A stretch of 64,000 nt of DNA from Anoplopoma fimbria. Its lineage: Eukaryota; Chordata; Actinopteri; Perciformes; Anoplopomatidae. Below the pieces are notes generated by a model. That model saw only the letters and a program-made list of their open reading frames with translations. It did no database searches and was not told the DNA's origin. The position numbers and the translations under genes are program-made. Where the stretch lies: contig NC_072460.1 in NCBI RefSeq assembly GCF_027596085.1, forward strand, positions 6,960,512-7,024,511, given 5' to 3'. Positions 48,886 to 64,000 of the stretch are shown in pieces; position 1 is the stretch's first letter, and each line of letters starts with the position of its first letter.

Positions 48886-49040
48886 TACAGATAAGTGGAT
48901 GTACAGTAGCACAAGGGATATTACAACAAAGTTTGTTTCTTGCCCAAGGGCACATCGACTAAACTATCAGAGCCAGGGATCGAACCGCCAATCCTCTGAA
49001 GTGAGGATGACCCTGCTCTACCACTGAGCCACAGTCGCCC
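48886..49040 (-). mobile_element. tRNA-derived SINE (reverse), head and B-box intact
   Basis: Reading the minus strand from 49040, GGGCGACTGTGGCTCAGTGG and TAGAGCAGGG form an A-box. They are followed by GGCGGTTCGATCCCTGG (B-box) and GATGTGCCCTTGGGCAAG, the same core seen in the other SINEs here. The 3' end merges into unique sequence near 48890. Confidence 0.8.
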
Positions 49041-49059
49041 ATTTTATTACATTTTTTAC

Positions 49060-49475
49060 CATGTTGCCACATTACTATTTAATTATATGTATAGCATACT
49101 ATGACTTGTTTAACACATACCATACAATGCTAATTTCATGATTTTTTTCTGATATACTATATTATATATTTTATATCATATATTTATAGATAATATATTA
49201 GTTACTTATACTGCTTTTTACATACATTTTTATTTGACAATTTGTATTGCATACTATACTAGACGTTTTTTATCACACTTTTAACGGCATACTATAGTGC
49301 AAGTTTTTTCTGACATCCTGTACTAAGTATTATTTTTAATAGTATACTGTACTATGTCATTTTATGACATAATATACTATTATTATAACAAGGCACAGTG
49401 TACTTCAACATATTTTCAGACATATAATTGTATTATTTATGTTATTATTTTCAAGGCATACTGTACTATTACATT
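49060..49475. repeat. Degenerate AT-rich tandem repeat (GCATACTATACTATG-like)
   Basis: Imperfect units containing CATACTA/ATACTATA followed by T-rich spacers (GACATxxTxTACTA) recur roughly every 35-45 bp. They are too diverged to assign an exact period by eye. Confidence 0.55.
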
Positions 49476-50173
49476 TTTACTGCAGGATCGCAACGGATGA
49501 AGTCCCCATTTCTTAATAAATAAAGTCTTATGGTGACCATTTGTAGTCATGGATTGCCCTCTGTTGGGCTTTGGAATAAACTGCACTGGTATGTTGCTGA
49601 GTACTATTGTAGTTTCTATGCTAATATAACTGTATTTTATTATTTTAATTATGGACCACACTTAGTTCCGGGGATTTTATTATGGAAAATAAATATTTAT
49701 TTATTCTTGACTGGATGTCTGTGATGACTGCAAACAACTATGAACCAAATTTAAGGAATATTAAGATTTTGAAAGACGCCTCTGATTCTGGGACCAATGA
49801 GCACTGTTACCCCCTCAAATCTGCGTCTCACTGGATGTGAGAGAATGACCATCTGGTGACCTGGTGCAGGACCTCCACTGAAACTGACTCTTAGCCAAAT
49901 GAGCACAATGTTAGCTGTTTCCAAGTAATATCGGCTACTAACTCTAAGCCAGAGTCTTTAAACGTAAATATAGACAGACCAAAATCGTGCACGGCGTGCC
50001 CTGGGAAGAGGAGGTCCCATGCTCATGTACACATCAGCTGTCCCATGGAATGTTAATGGGATAGGATATTGGCTGGGCATGATAAAGTAATTGGGGATAG
50101 TGCCCTTTAAATAAAATGTGGCAATAACAACTAAAAAAAAAGTGTTGATAACTTTTCAGTCTTTTTCATTTAT

Positions 50174-50286
<113 letters not shown>

Positions 50287-50690
50287 GTTTGCCAGGTGCT
50301 CTTTTGACTGCATGAGTACTCTCTAAATAATATAATCTAACAAAGTGCAGGGAAATATTTTTCATCAGGAGCTGGATTGTTTGACTAAAAAAGCATTTTT
50401 CAGCCTGTAGCTGCTGTATTTTAAGTTGCGTGTCAGCGAGTTCTAAAAAGAACAGAACAGAATACAAAGCGAGTTCTAAATGATATTATGATGTCACAAG
50501 GGGGTACAGGTCTAGAAGTAGATCTTCAATGTTGGTCATTTTTCCATTAGCACTGAGAGACAGAGACACAAATTTGGGACAAGAGTCATTTGTAGAAAGA
50601 CGGTCATACGTTCTGATCTGAAAAGGTTAAAGCTTGAAGGTTCATTCTCAACCTTGGAAATAGTTAACTGAGAAGATTTGACTTTGAAAA

Positions 50691-53600
50691 ATGTCATCGT
50701 GGAGTTCAGATGCCGCTGGTGTGTCAGGTAAGATCGACTCATCACGCTCAAAATACATTTGACATGATGCTGAGTGGGGGTTCGTTCTTTGGAAATATAC
50801 CATACCAGTGTTTGTTACTAGTATGGCCAATGTGGGTTTTGACAATTACTTTATCACCCCTATCTTATCCCTCATGATACCAACATATTTAACATACCAG
50901 GACTTCTTTTCAAAGCATTAATTGTTATATAATTACGTCATCTAAAGAGAAACAATATTCATATTTTAGGAAAACATGTTTCAGTTAATTTGCATATTGG
51001 GTAAAACTAGAGACAGAGCACAGGAGGAAAGTTTTCCTTTATTTTTAAAAAGCACTTAATAAAACAGAAACTAAGTCATTAGGAACAAAGTGACTTACAA
51101 AATCATGGGTTGTAAAATGTTTCAAATATATCTATCTAATTTAAATCTATTTTCCTAAATAAATAATTAAATTGATAAATTGAATGATCATGGTTAAGCT
51201 ATGTAATTGATCATGTTGTGTTGACTGAATACACTGACTCCACGTTCACTCCCGCAGTCACACTGACGGCACCTAAGGTTCAGGCAGGCCAAACTCTGTT
51301 TAGCAGCTCTTTTGGTTACTCTGTTCTGGAGTTTATTGGTGAAGGCTGCTATGGTAAAGTAGCCAAGTGCCGAAATCTGGCAACTAAAGAGTCAGTGGCT
51401 GTTAAGATCCTCAAGAAGGACATTCATTTTATCCCGGACACTGAGAAAGAGGTAGATTTTTTGACTTCTTCTTATGACAAATAGTATTCCCATGTTTACA
51501 TTGTGTCTGCTATATCAGAGTATCTACAAGGAACCTCTTTGTTCCCCAGGTGTCCATGTTAGAGGTCATCAGTGTCCTGAATCCAGACCACACTAACGTT
51601 GTGAAATTCTTTGAGCGGTTTGAATATATGGGACAGACCTGTCTGGCATTCGAGATGCTGGACAGGAGTCTCTATCAGCTGGTCCAAGAAAGAGACTGGA
51701 AACCACTCCCTCTGAACGAGATACGCCCAATCGCAAAGCAGGTATGCATTATTGTTGTATATAACCAATTATTGATACTTTTATATATCTATTACTCATT
51801 AATGAATAAAAAAACCTAACACAGTAGCACATGGAAAACTAAATCCCAAACTTGTTTTGTCCCTGCAGCTATTGGTGGCCTTGGATGCCCTGAAGGGTAT
51901 CGGTATCCTGCATACCGATATCAAACCCGACAACGTTATGTTTGTAAATATGCAGGACCAGCCTCTCAAGATTAAATTAATAGACTTTGGTGAAGCCATT
52001 CCCGCCTCTAAAGTCCAGCCTGGGATGGAGCTACAGCCAACTGGCTACAGGTGGGTTCATCCTTCATTCCTCTAAGAATACATGTTGTGCTCTTGGTCCT
52101 CAACTAAGCCAAGAGAGTTCTCATCTTTGGCACTTGTCTCGCTTCCTCAGAGCTCCAGAAGTTGCCCTTGGCCTCCCATTCACCGAGGCTATAGATGTGT
52201 GGGGAGTCGGCTGCACCATGGCCTTCCTCTATCTGGCTGAAAATCTCTTCCCTGTCGACTGTGATTATCAGATGGTAGGTCAGCTACCTCAGACCAACGT
52301 CCAGAACCAAGTGGATACTTTTCAGAATGTCAGCTGATGTGATTCTGTATATTTTGCCTGCAGATGAAGTGCATGGTTGAGGTTCTGGGTCAGCCGGAGG
52401 ACCACCTGCTCTGTCCTGGGATATATACGCAGTATTACTTCATTGAGGAAGAGGCTGCAAATCGTCCAACATGGAGGTTGATGGTAGATCTTCTTCTTTG
52501 ATTGAGTTGGTGAAATCCTTATATTTTAACTCTTAAAATGATTGTCATATAAATATCTATATATTGTTCCTTAAGTTGCCTGAAGAATATATAGTCGCCA
52601 ACGACGTGAAAGTAGAAGAGCGGCACAGCTTCATTGACCTTCCCAGCTCTCTGGATGACCTTGTTAATGTAGGTACTCTCAGCTTTGTTGAATGATTAAA
52701 GACTGAATCAGTACGTAAGTTATCAACCAGTGTCTGAGAGTTAGAGGCGAGATCGACTGACCTGAAACTGTTTTCAAATCCAGATCTATCCAAAAGGTGA
52801 GGCTGCTGAACTTGAGGACAGAAAGGCTTTTGTCGACCTCATCAAACAGCTTCTGCATCTTGACGGGGATCAGAGAATCTCTCCCCATCGAGCTCTGCAG
52901 AATCCGTTCATCACAGAGTCCCACCTGACTGAGCACACTGACAGCAGAGCCCAGTAAGTGACAGTGGGACTGCTCCCACTGGAAGTAGATAACACATGAG
53001 GTTGGTTGGACTGATGGCTTTATTCATTGACTGACTGTTTCACTAATTGATTGTTGTACTTCATCCAGTCCAGACACCACTGGAACTATGATAAGCATCT
53101 GCCCAATGGAGGCCTCAGCAAACAGGGTGAACACCTCTGCAGCTTCCGAGCCTGGGTTTTATTTCAGAGGTCTACCCTCTGGTTCCAATGACGATGGCTC
53201 AGCCATCAGGTCATTTGATGGAACCAAAGCCATTGTCTTCAATGAACATGGTCCCACCACACTCTCATCTGACAGAGATCGAGTCACTTACTCAGACGAA
53301 GATTGGGCTGACTGGTCTTTTGATGGAGGACAACCTCCCTACAAGTATTATGAAGATACAGCTTTCTGGTATTCTGATGGAGTATTACCTCCCTACACCT
53401 ATTATGAAGATCCTGCTCTTTGGTCATCTGATGGAGGGCAACCTCCCATTTCCTATGACGAAGATCTAGCTTACTGGTCTTCTGATGAAGGACTAACTCC
53501 CTTCTCCTATGAAAAGGGTCCAGCTGTCTGGTCTTCTGATGGAAGACTACCTCCCTACACTCATTATGAAGATTCAGCTTTCTTGTCTTCTGATGGCGGA

Positions 53601-54272
53601 CAACCTCCCGATTCCTATGACGAAGATCTAGCTTCCTGGTCTTCTGATGAAGGACTACCTCCCTTCTTCTATGAAAAGGGTCCAGCTTTCTTGTCTCCTG
53701 ATGGAAGACTACCTCCCTACACTCATTATGAAGATTCAGCTTTCTTGTCTCCTGATGGAGGACTGCCTCGCCGTACCTATGCTGAAGATACAGCTGTCTG
53801 GTCTTCTGTTGAAGGACTACCTCCCTACTCCAATGATAAAGATCCAGCTGTCTGGTCTTCTGTTGAAGGACTACCTCCCTACTCCAATGATAACGATCCA
53901 GCTGCCTGGTATTCTGATGAAGGACTACCTCCCTACTCCTATGATGAAGATCCAGTTGTCTGTTCTTCCGCTGGAGGACTACCTCCCTCCTCATATGATG
54001 CAGATCCAGCTACCTTGTCCTCCAATGGAGGACAACCTCCCTACCCCTATGATGAAGATCCAACTGCTTGGTCTTCTGATGGAGGACTGCCTCCCTTCTC
54101 CTCTGTTGAAGATCCAGCCTCCTGGTCTTCTGATGGAGCAAAACCAACAGACTACACTGTTGCAGCATCAGCCTCCACTGGTGGCCCTAAAAGAATGATA
54201 AAATGGAGTTACAGATTCAGTCAAATTATGGCTACCCTCTGTTGCTGCTGTCGTACCACTGTGGAGGTTTAA
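50691..54272 (+). CDS. HIPK-like protein kinase with 18-residue repeat tail (9 coding exons)
   Basis: Predicted exons: 50691-50727, 51258-51451, 51550-51741, 51869-52050, 52151-52274, 52364-52483, 52576-52668, 52784-52953, 53069-54272. All junctions are GT-AG and all phases agree, giving 771 aa. The kinase domain is about residues 33-360: glycine loop GEGCYGKVAKC (41-50), VAVK lysine K62, alpha-C Glu E77, HTDIKPDN (D158, N163), DFG (D180-G182), GYRAPE (200-205), AIDVWGVGC. GLPFTEAIDVWGVGC and the KLIDFG context resemble HIPK/DYRK kinases, a family much expanded in fish. Residue E195 sits where HIPKs have the activating tyrosine. After a linker (371-455) come fifteen 18-residue repeats (456-725). 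The tail ends in KRMIKWSYRFSQIM, four cysteines (762-765) and TTVEV. The homeodomain-binding and other HIPK C-terminal regions are absent. The short first exon (MSSWSSDAAGVS) is the least certain part. Confidence 0.88.
53322..54131 (+). repeat. 54-bp coding minisatellite, 15 exact-length units
   Basis: The last exon of the kinase gene holds fifteen consecutive 54-bp units with no indels (810 bp), followed by the start of a sixteenth (GATGGAGCAAAACC). The encoded consensus is DGGLPPYSYDEDPAxWSS. Units 3-5 (53430-53591) and 6-8 (53592-53753) are a duplicated trimer, and units 10 and 11 (53808-53915) are a near-identical pair. Because the period is a multiple of three, two other plus-strand frames and one minus-strand frame are also long and open; these are shadows. 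Confidence 0.97.
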
Positions 54273-54372
54273 TTCAAAATTCATTATATGTGTTTACTTG
54301 TTTTCTGGCCTTTGAAAATTATGTCTGGATAGTTAACTTTGTTTGATTAGTTTTACTTTGTTACATTTTGTA

Positions 54373-54378
54373 AATAAA
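54373..54378 (+). terminator. Polyadenylation signal AATAAA of the HIPK-like gene
   Basis: AATAAA about 100 bp after the stop codon, followed by a GT-rich stretch (TGTCTCACGCTGTT) near 54406. This gives a short 3' UTR. Confidence 0.7.
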
Positions 54379-55328
54379 ATGTATTGATGGATTGCATTGC
54401 AATACAATGTCTCACGCTGTTATCATTACAGTACTCGCTCCGAAGACAACTGACCTGGCCATTTGTATACAGAGTGGGTTTAATTCTGTAAACACACAAC
54501 GTTACAACCTTCTTTAATATCCAGTATGTATAAAACTTACTTACGACTGAAGTAATAAATGATCATCAGAGTGGTCCTCATCTTTCAGGAGTCTTAGTAA
54601 TATGAATAACTTATATTGAAGCTACCGAGAGGAATTTCAGGAGCAGGTCCACACCTAAATCGGGCCGCATCCTTAATTTCCCTAAATGCTGCCTAATCCA
54701 CTCCTGCTGTTCCGCTGTCATATTCAGCGACCGTCACTCCCTCCCACCCTTTTCTTCTCTTCTACATAAGGTTCTTAGGGGTTTGTTGTGCCTGTATGCT
54801 ATGGCGGATTACCTGTAGAAGCTTTTCCACAACAAATGTGGCAAAGCAGATGAGATACAACTAGTTCAAGCCTCCCTTGTCAATCTTGGTTTTTAATAAA
54901 TTATTAAAATACATCTAGTTGTTCTTGTGAAAGTGCCTTAAAGATGCTAAAAGTAACCTTTTGCCAAGTCTTATCTTTACCGATTTCACACATCAATGTG
55001 TTTTGAAATAAGGACTACAAGTATGTCTACCAACAGTGCCATCCCTCGATCACTCTATCAGCCAATAGCATTCCTGCAGAGGTGATGCATCACCATGTCA
55101 TTCAAAACAGCTTCATGAACACTTTGGCTGTGTCTAACATCACTCCTTATTTACTGTATAGTACACCATATTTACTGTCTGACATTTTAATTAGTGGTTT
55201 AGTGTTCATTTGTGGTAATAATCCCACAATGTGTGTTGTTTAATGAAAGAAAAGCACAGAAACAAATTTAGTCAATCAGCGGTCAGAGCAGTATATAGAG
55301 TAGACACTCTACGTCTGACTGCTAATGT
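54379..55328. other. Unannotated intergenic stretch
   Basis: No exon or recognised repeat between the HIPK-like gene and the next dispersed element. Confidence 0.4.
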
Positions 55329-55565
55329 TAAAGGAACAGTGTGTAACAGTTAGGGGGATTAATTGGCAGAAATGGAAAATAATATGCAAATCTACGTTTT
55401 AATTAGTGTATAATGACCTGAGAATAAGAATCTTTATGTTTTATTTAGCTTAGAAAAAGTCATTTAGATTTACACAGGGAGCAGGTCCTCTTCCAAGAAG
55501 TCCGCCATGTTGCACCACCATGTCTTTTACAGCAGCAAAGAACGGACACTGGCTCCGGCACGTGG
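55329..55565 (+). mobile_element. Dispersed repeat family B (longer copy)
   Basis: Starts TAAAGGAACAGTGTGTAACA, with GGGGGATTAATTGGCAGAAA, GGGAGCAGGTCCTCTTCC and AAGTCCGCCATGTTGCACC. The same order of blocks is found at 14237-14366. It probably continues to about 55835 in degenerate form. Confidence 0.75.
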
Positions 55566-55838
55566 CGTTATTGCATTACCTAAAGTGATGGATGTCTACT
55601 GAAACTATTGTATTTAACGTGCAACGGATTACTAAAGATTGGAGTATTGATAAGCTCCGACGTAAGTAGTGCTTTTTGTTAGTACTTTATAATGTTTTGG
55701 GATAATTGAACATCACGCAAGCATTTCCCCTTCCTTATCTGTCAGGCTGAGCTCCTCCAACTACACACACACACACATAGACACAAACACACACAGGATG
55801 CGTCAGCGAGCAGAGAGATGGCGGTGGTCGCTGAATCT

Positions 55839-56009
55839 CAGAATGATGTTCATTTAATAAATGATGGTCCATTTAGAGTCAAATAGACAAAAAAAAGCCC
55901 AGTATGCTTTAGGGCGGGCTTACTATTTTTGACAGGTGGCTGCCTCTACCAGAGCCGTTTAAGGCGTCTCTACGTCACTCCTCGGCATTCCAAATATGGT
56001 AACTTCTGG
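55839..56009 (+). mobile_element. Family A dispersed element, copy 7 (fragment)
   Basis: Holds CAGAATGATGTTCATTTAAT, TTTAGAGTCAAATAGAC, GCTTTAGGGCGGGC and GCATTCCAAATATGGTAAC, the middle portion of family A. Both ends are missing. Confidence 0.85.
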
Positions 56010-56511
56010 CAATTTTACTGTTTTTCACACTTTTCCAGAGTCAGAAACCAATAAATAACTTAGGACAAACCTTTTTTATGTATAAGGTGTAGTCTGAAGT
56101 TATATCAAACAGCAATATCAGGCTATCTTGGCTCAATTGCTGAGTGTTTATGGGATCAAATAACATAATCATGATCCCGTAGGCATCCAGGAATTGATTG
56201 AAACCAAGCCAGTAAACCAAGGGGGTTGAGGGGCTGCCTTTTTCCAAGCTTGTCTGAGGGGAGGCCTGAACCCTGATCTAGTGCATTCATACCCCATACT
56301 GTTTAGTCCACATTATTATTCTATATATATTATATTTTGCATTTATCTGTTCATAACTCTGCACTTAACTGCTTTTTGCACTTCTGGTTAGATGCTGAAC
56401 TGTATTTTGTTGTATCAGTACCTGTACACTTTGCATTTGCAGTACATTTTTAATCCAATTTAAACCAGGAACCCTTTTTTATTTTTAATAGCACATATCT
56501 GACATTAACAA

Positions 56512-56661
56512 TTGAACACATTTCCACATCTTTGACATGAAAGAAGCTTTTTTTGCAAATTCTTGTCAAAAAAGCCAAATTATATTGACCATGATTTCAT
56601 GTATAAAAGCAACAAAAGGGTGAAACATCCAAGGGGGTGAATACTTTTTATAGGCATTGTA
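56512..56661. mobile_element. Terminal fragment of a Tc1/mariner-like element
   Basis: GGGTGAAACATCCAAGGGGG, then TGAATACTTTTTATAGGC, ends at a TA dinucleotide (TAGGCATTGTA). This is the right-hand end typical of fish Tc1-like elements. The preceding sequence (TTTGCAAATTCTTGTC.., ACATTTCCACATCTTTGACA) belongs to the same end. No transposase remains. Confidence 0.7.
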
Positions 56662-57194
56662 AATGCAAACTGTTCAAGACCACTGATGGAAATAGTTTGT
56701 GCTGTATTTATTTGTTTTTAAAATTAACAGATACGTTTATTTGTAGTTTGTTTGCCATTGTTGCTGTATACTATATATTTTATAACTACACTTATATCTT
56801 GTTTGTTATTTATATATATATTTTTAAGAAGCTTTTGACTAAACAAAAATAAAAAAACCTGGTGTCAAATGTTTCAGTGATGTGTAAAGTTAGGTAACCA
56901 ATCAGGAACTTGTATTGCCACAGACTGTGTGCATCCTGTCCATCACCACACAATAACACTGGATTATCTATTCCATCCACAGCTACTTGCCCTCCCAAAT
57001 CCAGACTACTCGCGTTATGCCAACTCTGTCCGCAAACTGAGGGCGAAACATAACTCTGAGGCAAACCGGGCCCATATAACTTGATATAGGGTAAAACCAT
57101 TAAACAAAACTGGGCATTTTTATACACGCATCAGCTGACTGGCTAAGGGACCCGTCACTCAAATAACTTCCCCGTGTCCATTGGCTTAAAGTAA

Positions 57195-57245
57195 GCGGTG
57201 TGGGCGGGGCCTGTTCTATGTGGCACAGGGGGCGGGGCTGAAAGG
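57195..57245 (+). promoter_or_regulatory. GC-box cluster, probable RhoA-gene promoter
   Basis: Two GC boxes, GGGCGGGGC at 57202-57210 and GGGGCGGGGCT at 57228-57238, stand in otherwise AT-rich DNA about 2.1 kb before the RhoA-type start codon. Vertebrate RHOA genes begin with a non-coding first exon and a GC-rich promoter, so the transcription start and exon 1 probably lie at about 57.25-57.7 kb. The exon 1 donor cannot be fixed by eye. Confidence 0.5.
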
Positions 57246-62103
<4,858 letters not shown>

Positions 62104-63690
62104 AGTGTCTGTCTGGGGAAGCAGGAACCAGGAGGAGAGGGAGAAACGAACCAGGCCAAAAAAAGAAAAATCCCTACTCCGTGTCTGCTTCGTCACAGAG
62201 GTGGGCAATATCGTGTGGGGGGGGTTATAAAAAGAAAAAGTCAACCCAGGCTAAAGGGAAAAAAGAAAAGGTCAAATGCAATGGGGGAAAAAGGGAGTAT
62301 ATACATTTAAGTACAAGGTTAGAGCTTTTAGCTTTTAAATGAAAATACTGTAATCTTGTGTTTTAGGATTCTTTAGACATGACATTATTAAAGGGGAAGT
62401 GTGGGAGGGCATGAAGGGTTTCTGTTCTAAACCATAGCTCTATGGTTTGAGGCTGAGACCGGTTCAAGAAGAGATCAGGTGCCTCAGAGCGCTCCTGATG
62501 TATGCCTGCCTGACTGACCGTTGGGAGACTTCCAGGGCCGATAAACACACGGTGGTAATGAGACCAATTCATTTGAGTGTTTTTAGCTTGTTAATGAATG
62601 CAACACTTAACAAATCCAGATTACATTAAGCTTAACTTTGCCTTCAATCTGAAATATGATTGAATTGACGTGGACGGTCAGACGCACTGTATACATTTGG
62701 GTATTTACAGGGTTAAAAAGCTGTATTATTAAAAAAGCTGTACCCCCCCAAACCACAGTAACTGCTCATTTTCAAAAAGTTGTTGCCCCTTAATTGAGAG
62801 GAAAATACCTTTTATGTAAAACAGGGTTATATTAGAGACTTTATTTCTAATTTGCCTTGTTTTTATAAGAATATTTCATATCATATTTTAATAAGAAGCC
62901 TCCCTGATTTCTGATCCGCCCCTGTTTTTATTTTGCCATTAATGCAATCTCAACACCTCCATGTTTCCCCATCGCCTTAAGAAATTCACTATCATTTCTA
63001 CAGCAACATTTCCAGCACTACACTTGGCTTCATGTCGGAGTTTCTCTTTTGAACACAAATGCTGTTTTCAGTTACTAATTATTTACAGTCACTTGTAGCG
63101 ACCACCAGGCAGTAACTTAACAGCAATAAAACAAACTGCAACATGGAAGCAAGTGTATTTCTGTTATGAGTATGACGGGACTCGTCGTTGTACTGATACA
63201 TTATACATATCTTTAGCATATAGACATATTACAGTAACTTTTTTTTTTTTACCCAGCTGTTACTTGTTGTCCAGCTGTTATTGGACACTCCCATTATTTA
63301 AATGACAGCTTTTATTTGGAAAGTTGTGGTGTAGCTGAATGCCAGGGTGATTTCAGAAGTGTGTTTTGTTTCCACTGTGTCTGTTCACTCGGGGTTACAA
63401 CTATTCTTTTTTTTTTTTTCTGCTTCTTTTTCTGTTGTATGTTATTTTAACTATGTGATATTCTACTGGCTTATATTGTATTATTTGCACACAGCTTAAA
63501 ACAAAAATGTCGGTGTGGTATACACACTTTGATTAAAAAAAATATGAAATGCAAAATGCAAGCAACTCCTAAAGGATTGGTTATTTGTAAGAGGAATATT
63601 GTTTTGTACACAAACGTATCCTCACATTTCACCGGTCTGTCTTTTTTAATGTATTCTAAAAGGAAATAAATTGTAACTGAGAATGACCGG
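62104..63690 (+). other. 3' UTR of the RhoA-type gene
   Basis: Long AT-rich 3' UTR as expected for RhoA mRNAs. AATAAA signals occur at 63125-63130 and 63665-63670, which would allow two UTR lengths of about 1.0 and 1.6 kb. A further AATAAA/ATTAAA cluster near 63880-63900 is a weaker alternative. Frames inside this region are not coding. Confidence 0.65.
63665..63670 (+). terminator. Polyadenylation signal AATAAA of the RhoA-type gene
   Basis: AATAAA in the context AAAGGAAATAAATTGTAAC, followed within 40 bp by a T/GT-rich stretch (TGCTTTGTCTTCATTTC). This is the best distal signal. Confidence 0.65.
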
Positions 63691-64000
63691 ATTCTAACAT
63701 GCTTTGTCTTCATTTCAGTTATTGTTTTTGAATCATTCTTTTTGTCCGGCCCCTAACAGGCAGGGCCGTCTTCACAAAGTCAGTCTGTGTGCCCAAACTG
63801 AGTTCACACCGAATGAACATTCATTTTTAAATCCTAGTAAAAGATCTAAAAATCTGTCAGGTTGGATTTTGTGGAAAGAACTTTAATAAATAAATTTTAA
63901 AAAATCGTTTACAAAGCGATTACTGCAAAAAAAAGCTATTACTGCAAAACAGAGATTTTGATATTTTAATTGTCTTTAATTCATTGTCTCAATTATTAAA
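63691..64000. other. Downstream flank
   Basis: Sequence after the RhoA-type gene. Nothing is recognised up to the window end. Confidence 0.4.

Noticed and set aside
53284..53994. 236-codon open frame antisense to the kinase repeats
   Set aside because: The 54-bp period is divisible by three, so a frame free of stops in one unit stays open across the array. It has no start context, splice signals or recognisable domain.
53647..54198. 183-codon plus-strand frame overlapping the kinase tail
   Set aside because: Same periodicity effect in another frame; the true frame is fixed by in-phase splicing from the kinase domain.

Overview
The window reads as teleost fish nuclear DNA, most likely a spiny-rayed (percomorph) fish. 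It has split genes with GT-AG introns, a mir-133a hairpin, an intron-containing tRNA-Tyr, long (CA)n/(GT)n arrays, and several fish-type repeat families (tRNA-derived SINEs, hAT, BEL/Pao, Tc1-like ends, and a non-autonomous element with long terminal inverted repeats). No operon or prokaryotic feature is present.

Layout. Positions 1-50,600 are gene-poor. The clear functional units there are a mir-133a hairpin (3877-3960, closest to the mir-133a-2 type), bracketed by a textbook splice acceptor and donor, and a tRNA-Tyr(GTA) with a 16-nt intron (22781-22869). The rest is unique sequence, with several TAATTA/ATTA-rich blocks that look like candidate conserved regulatory elements, cut up by transposon debris. 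That debris includes a decayed DNA-transposon transposase (9958-11641, minus), a truncated BEL/Pao element and a solo LTR sharing one 5-bp target (23643-25897), a hAT deletion derivative with a perfect 8-bp target duplication (40783-41813), seven copies of one repeat family, and a 20-bp minisatellite (31871-32080).

Two protein-coding genes, both on the plus strand, fill 50,691-63,700. The first is a HIPK-like protein kinase of nine coding exons (reconstructed length 771 aa). Its last exon carries fifteen exact-length 18-residue repeats and ends in a basic/hydrophobic stretch, four consecutive cysteines and a hydrophobic C-terminus. The second is a RhoA-type small GTPase of 193 aa in four coding exons, complete with all G-box motifs and a CVLL prenylation box. 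A GC-box cluster near 57.2 kb probably marks its promoter.

The most unusual object is the kinase: a conserved DYRK/HIPK-type catalytic core joined to a minisatellite-encoded Tyr/Pro/acidic tail with a possible lipid anchor. All splice models are read by eye from phase and splice consensus; no transcript or database comparison was available.
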